Positions 38,026 to 40,408 of a stretch of 40,408 bases of DNA are shown piece after piece. The stretch's first letter is position 1; each line of letters starts with the position of its first letter. The notes below the pieces were generated by a model, which was not told the DNA's origin, did not search any database, and worked only from the letters and a program-made list of their open reading frames with translations. The stretch is taken from contig NZ_AUMM01000034.1 in assembly GCF_000430685.1 (NCBI RefSeq), positions 1 to 40,408 of the forward strand. The letters are read 5' to 3'. This stretch comes from Tuberibacillus calidus DSM 17572 (lineage in GTDB: Bacteria > Bacillota > Bacilli > Bacillales > Sporolactobacillaceae). Position numbers and translations under genes: made by a program.

Positions 38026-38601
38026 CTAGTCCTTACGGTAAACATTGAAAAAAATGCGATTATTGGGTAGGTCCATGGTTTTTGCCTTAAGATAGAAGCG
38101 GTCTTGGATGACAATGCGATTCATGTCAACATAAATCTCCTGTTTGTCAGGAAGAACCGTGATCCACTTGGGTAGCCCAGACCCCGCGCGAATGAATTTA
38201 AGCACTTCTGAAGCTGGGAGGGCCAATCGGCCTAATTTGATTTCTTTTTCTCTCAGAACGATGTTCCCAAGCCGGTCGACATCAGGGTGAAACGACATCG
38301 CGAAAGGTACATTGATCCCCAACACTTTTAATTCACCATTGATGTCGAGCGTATCGCTTAAGTCCACCTGATAAGATAAATTCCCCGACGGGTGTTTGGC
38401 AATTTCCGCATTCACCCACTTCACAAGTTGTTGCTTGTCCGCTTGAACCGTAAAGACTGGTTTTTCAGACGTAAGCTGCCTCGGGTTCTTTGGCAGCTTT
38501 TCACTTTCTTGAAACGGAATCACAAGTAGGGCAATGATCAACAATATAATGAACACATCAAGCCCCACCAATATTAAGAAGGCTTTTTTCCACTTGTTCA
38601 T
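38026..38601 (-). CDS. YpmS-like (DUF2140) membrane-anchored protein
   Basis: Protein of 191 aa with one N-terminal membrane segment (residues 6-30; FLILVGLDVFIILLIIALLV) and an extracytoplasmic domain. FTVQADKQQLVKWVNAEI, the GELKVLGINVPFAMSFHP stretch and LALPASEVLKFI fit the YpmS/DUF2140 family; the length is near the 187 aa of B. subtilis YpmS. Function unknown. The ATG at 38601 has AGAGGTG 6 nt upstream; an earlier start at 38628 is less likely. Confidence 0.82.
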   Translation of the reverse strand: MNKWKKAFLILVGLDVFIILLIIALLVIPFQESEKLPKNPRQLTSEKPVFTVQADKQQLVKWVNAEIAKHPSGNLSYQVDLSDTLDINGELKVLGINVPFAMSFHPDVDRLGNIVLREKEIKLGRLALPASEVLKFIRAGSGLPKWITVLPDKQEIYVDMNRIVIQDRFYLKAKTMDLPNNRIFFNVYRKD

Positions 38602-38828
38602 GTTTACACCTCTTTTAACCTTACTCATTATGCTTTGAAGGAGACCGCTTTTTTATGAAAACTTCCCTCAGCAGTAGCCAATTGCAAAAAGCTGACCGGA
38701 ACGATACTTGCGCCCTTTCCATAGATCAGAGACATTCCCCATCATCTTTTCACTTACCGAATCAGACTACCATTTTACGTGCTTTTTTGTTAATCTTAAA
38801 TTACGTGTTTTTGTTGGAGGTTTGTGAG

Positions 38829-39026
38829 ATGATTACGATCGCCTTTATCATCTTCGGCGCCCTTTTTCTTTTTGTGTTAAACGGCTTGTCCATTGCTTTT
38901 TGCAATAAAAGAGAAATGCCCGAAGACCATCAGCATCATTTTATACGACTTATCAATGTCCTTGTGACGATTATGCTCATTAGCAGCTATTTTGAATTGT
39001 TGCTCCGCCTCGGTAAACCGCTTTAA
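38829..39026 (+). CDS. Small membrane protein, unknown
   Basis: Predicted 65-aa protein with two hydrophobic segments (residues 2-22 and 43-58) joined by a charged loop (NKREMPEDHQHH). The open frame extends upstream to 38655, but that part is not protein-like and ATG 38829 has GGAGG 8 nt upstream. It lies just before prsA, where B. subtilis has the small yhaL gene, but in the same strand as prsA here; I do not assign it to that family. Confidence 0.6.
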   Translation: MITIAFIIFGALFLFVLNGLSIAFCNKREMPEDHQHHFIRLINVLVTIMLISSYFELLLRLGKPL

Positions 39027-39172
39027 TAGAGAAGAGCTAATGATGATACATATTGGGATTGTGTAATCATTTACAATTTTTGTTTGAAAACTCAACCCAA
39101 ATCGTAAAATATGTTATATTATATTTGATTCAAATGTCCAAAGAAAATTTAAACGGAGCTAGGAGTGTCGAC

Positions 39173-40045
39173 ATGAAAAAATTGGCAGCCGCCATTGCGG
39201 TAGGATTTGGATTAATCAGCATGACAGCTTGCGGGAATAGCGGTAACGATCCCGTTGTAAAAACCGATGCTGGAACGATCACACAAGAGCAATTTTACAA
39301 CAAGTTAAAAGACCAAGCGGGAGACCAAGTGCTACAAACCATGGTCTATGAACAACTGCTGTCCAAAAAATACAAGGTCACCGATAAAGAAATCGATAAT
39401 AAAATTAAAGAGCTGATGGAACAAAATAAAATTTCCGACCAAGACCAATTAAAATCCGTTTTGGCTCAAAACGGACAAACCATGGATGATTTAAAAGATA
39501 ATGTTCGCTTGAATTTGTTGATTTTTAAAGCGACCACAGATGGCGTGAAAGTCTCGGACAAAGAAATGGAAGATTACTTTAACAAAAATAAAGATACACT
39601 CATGGAAGTGAAGGCAAGTCACATTCTTGTCAAAGACTTGAAAACCGCAAACGAAGTCGAACAAAAGCTTAAAAACGGTGAAGATTTCGCTAAGCTCGCT
39701 GAAACTTATTCGACGGATACCGCGACAAAAGATAAAGGCGGCGACCTTGGCTGGTTTCACAAAGGCGACATGGTTCAAGCCTTCGAGAAAAAAGCATTCA
39801 GCATGAAACCCGGTGAAATCAGTGAACCAGTGAAATCAGAATACGGTTACCATATCATCAAACTAGTTGCCAAAAAGGACAGCCTGAATGACTTTAAAGA
39901 CCAAGTCAAAGAAGCTGTTCTGCAATCTAAAGCGAAAGATACACAAACCGTTCTGGACAAGCTCGTCAAAGACAATCATGTAAAAGTTAAGGACAATGAC
40001 TTTAAAGATCTATTCAATACAACTTCAGCCAGCACATCGAAGTAA
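39173..40045 (+). CDS. prsA: PrsA foldase lipoprotein (parvulin-type PPIase)
   Basis: Extracytoplasmic lipoprotein of 290 aa (B. subtilis PrsA 292 aa) that assists folding of secreted proteins after translocation. The signal peptide ends in the lipobox LISMTAC (Cys near residue 20). The N-domain contains KVTDKEIDNKIKEL; the parvulin domain runs from about 137 to 228, with VKASHILVKDL, KGGDLGWFHKGDMV and SEYGYHIIKLV; a Lys-rich C-terminal helix follows. ATG at 39173 with AGGAG 7-8 nt upstream; the frame beyond to 39053 is leader. A strong terminator follows at once. Confidence 0.95.
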   Translation: MKKLAAAIAVGFGLISMTACGNSGNDPVVKTDAGTITQEQFYNKLKDQAGDQVLQTMVYEQLLSKKYKVTDKEIDNKIKELMEQNKISDQDQLKSVLAQNGQTMDDLKDNVRLNLLIFKATTDGVKVSDKEMEDYFNKNKDTLMEVKASHILVKDLKTANEVEQKLKNGEDFAKLAETYSTDTATKDKGGDLGWFHKGDMVQAFEKKAFSMKPGEISEPVKSEYGYHIIKLVAKKDSLNDFKDQVKEAVLQSKAKDTQTVLDKLVKDNHVKVKDNDFKDLFNTTSASTSK

Positions 40046-40046
40046 G

Positions 40047-40073
40047 AAAAACCGGGCATACGCCCGGTTTTTT
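40047..40073 (+). terminator. Terminator after prsA
   Basis: AAAAACCGGGC-ATAC-GCCCGGTTTTTT: a strong stem starting one base after the prsA stop codon. Confidence 0.92.
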
Positions 40074-40105
40074 AAGTAGGGACTACTGAACAACCTACAT
40101 TTTGA

Positions 40106-40408
40106 TCAAAAGCTTACCACTCGCAGTTTGTGACATGAAAATACCTGACGAATGATCAAGTGAAAAAAGGAAAAAAAAGTATCCCGAAGGATCTTTTCAA
40201 GGTTCATAACCAGAAACTGCAGGGCAATGACGGTTTCACTTGTCTGTCGAAGGCGTGCTCGAATAAGACCAAGCCCATATGTACGCTTGCCCTCGCCAAA
40301 TTTGCCTTCGACGGCGTTCCGATCCAAGGCGTCCTGGTATTCTATTCGTTTTTGGGCGCTGTCTTCCTCACTGTCTTTTAAAGGCCGGCCCAGTTTCGGT
40401 CCGCTCAG
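40106..40408 (-). CDS. IS1182/IS5-type transposase, C-terminal part (cut by window edge)
   Basis: The minus-strand frame is open from the right edge to a stop at 40106, about 100 codons. It reads LSGPKLGRPLKDSEED, then DALDRNAVEGKFGEGKRTYG and ARLRQTSETVIALQFLVMNL, which is the C-terminal block of IS1182-type DDE transposases including the Glu region (NAVEGKFGEGK). The N-terminal majority must lie beyond the window. The element's own end is probably between 40074 and 40105, close behind the prsA terminator. Whether the element is intact cannot be judged here. Confidence 0.82.
   Translation of the reverse strand: MSGPKLGRPLKDSEEDSAQKRIEYQDALDRNAVEGKFGEGKRTYGLGLIRARLRQTSETVIALQFLVMNLEKILRDTFFSFFHLIIRQVFSCHKLRVVSF

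Noticed and set aside
39053-39172. 40-codon extension of prsA
   Set aside because: It would bury the lipoprotein signal peptide; a good ribosome site precedes 39173.

Overview
The window reads as a chromosomal segment of a Gram-positive, low-to-mid GC member of the Bacillales. The evidence is strong AGGAGG-type ribosome sites with many TTG and GTG starts, a T-box leader, a TRAP-type GAG-triplet site, cre-like boxes, a LiaFSR system, a TapA-SipW-TasA biofilm operon and a gene neighbourhood like the hemEHY / ecsAB / hit / trpP / ytxH-like / prsA region of Bacillus subtilis. The species cannot be fixed from the sequence alone.

Layout. Left edge: an IS256-family transposase has inserted into, and cut short, the second of two tandem lipoate-protein ligase genes. 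A LysE-type exporter, pantothenate kinase coaA (+) and a small unknown protein follow. From 5.2 to 8.4 kb there is a block of degenerate ~150-bp repeats and then a four-gene matrix operon: tapA-like, sipW, tasA and a TasA/camelysin-like protein ending in an LPNTG sortase signal. It starts from a near-consensus sigma-A promoter with two SinR-like inverted repeats behind it. From 8.6 to 12.9 kb, on the minus strand, is a haem operon hemE-hemH-hemY plus a yhfI-like metallo-beta-lactamase gene. From 13.2 to 16.9 kb is the envelope-stress system liaF-liaS-liaR followed by a LiaG-like DUF4097 gene. Then come a large permease (+), a CGNR zinc-finger protein (-), a DinB-like protein and a HhH-GPD DNA glycosylase (+), and ecsA-ecsB (-).

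From 22.9 to 34.4 kb an entire branched-chain amino acid locus lies on the minus strand: ilvD with its own promoter and upstream cre/CodY-like boxes, then a leucine-type T-box leader, then ilvB-ilvN-ilvC-leuA-leuB-leuC-leuD-ilvA. The genes are tightly packed or overlapping, and ilvA encodes a short threonine dehydratase without a regulatory domain. This locus lies between ecsA and hit, which are divergent neighbours in B. subtilis. From 34.9 kb to the end are hit, trpP (translation start embedded in GAG repeats), a small membrane protein, a YtxH-family gene, a DUF3267-like membrane protein, a YpmS-like protein, another small membrane protein and the foldase lipoprotein prsA. The right edge cuts a second, unrelated transposase (IS1182/IS5 type) on the minus strand.

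The most interesting non-textbook items are the sortase-tagged TasA-like protein in the matrix operon, the SinR-like operator pair, a structured spacer between sipW and tasA, a family of dispersed palindromic intergenic repeats (four copies), the ~150-bp tandem repeats beside the matrix operon, and an exact 26-codon duplication inside liaF. No CRISPR array, rRNA or tRNA gene was recognised.
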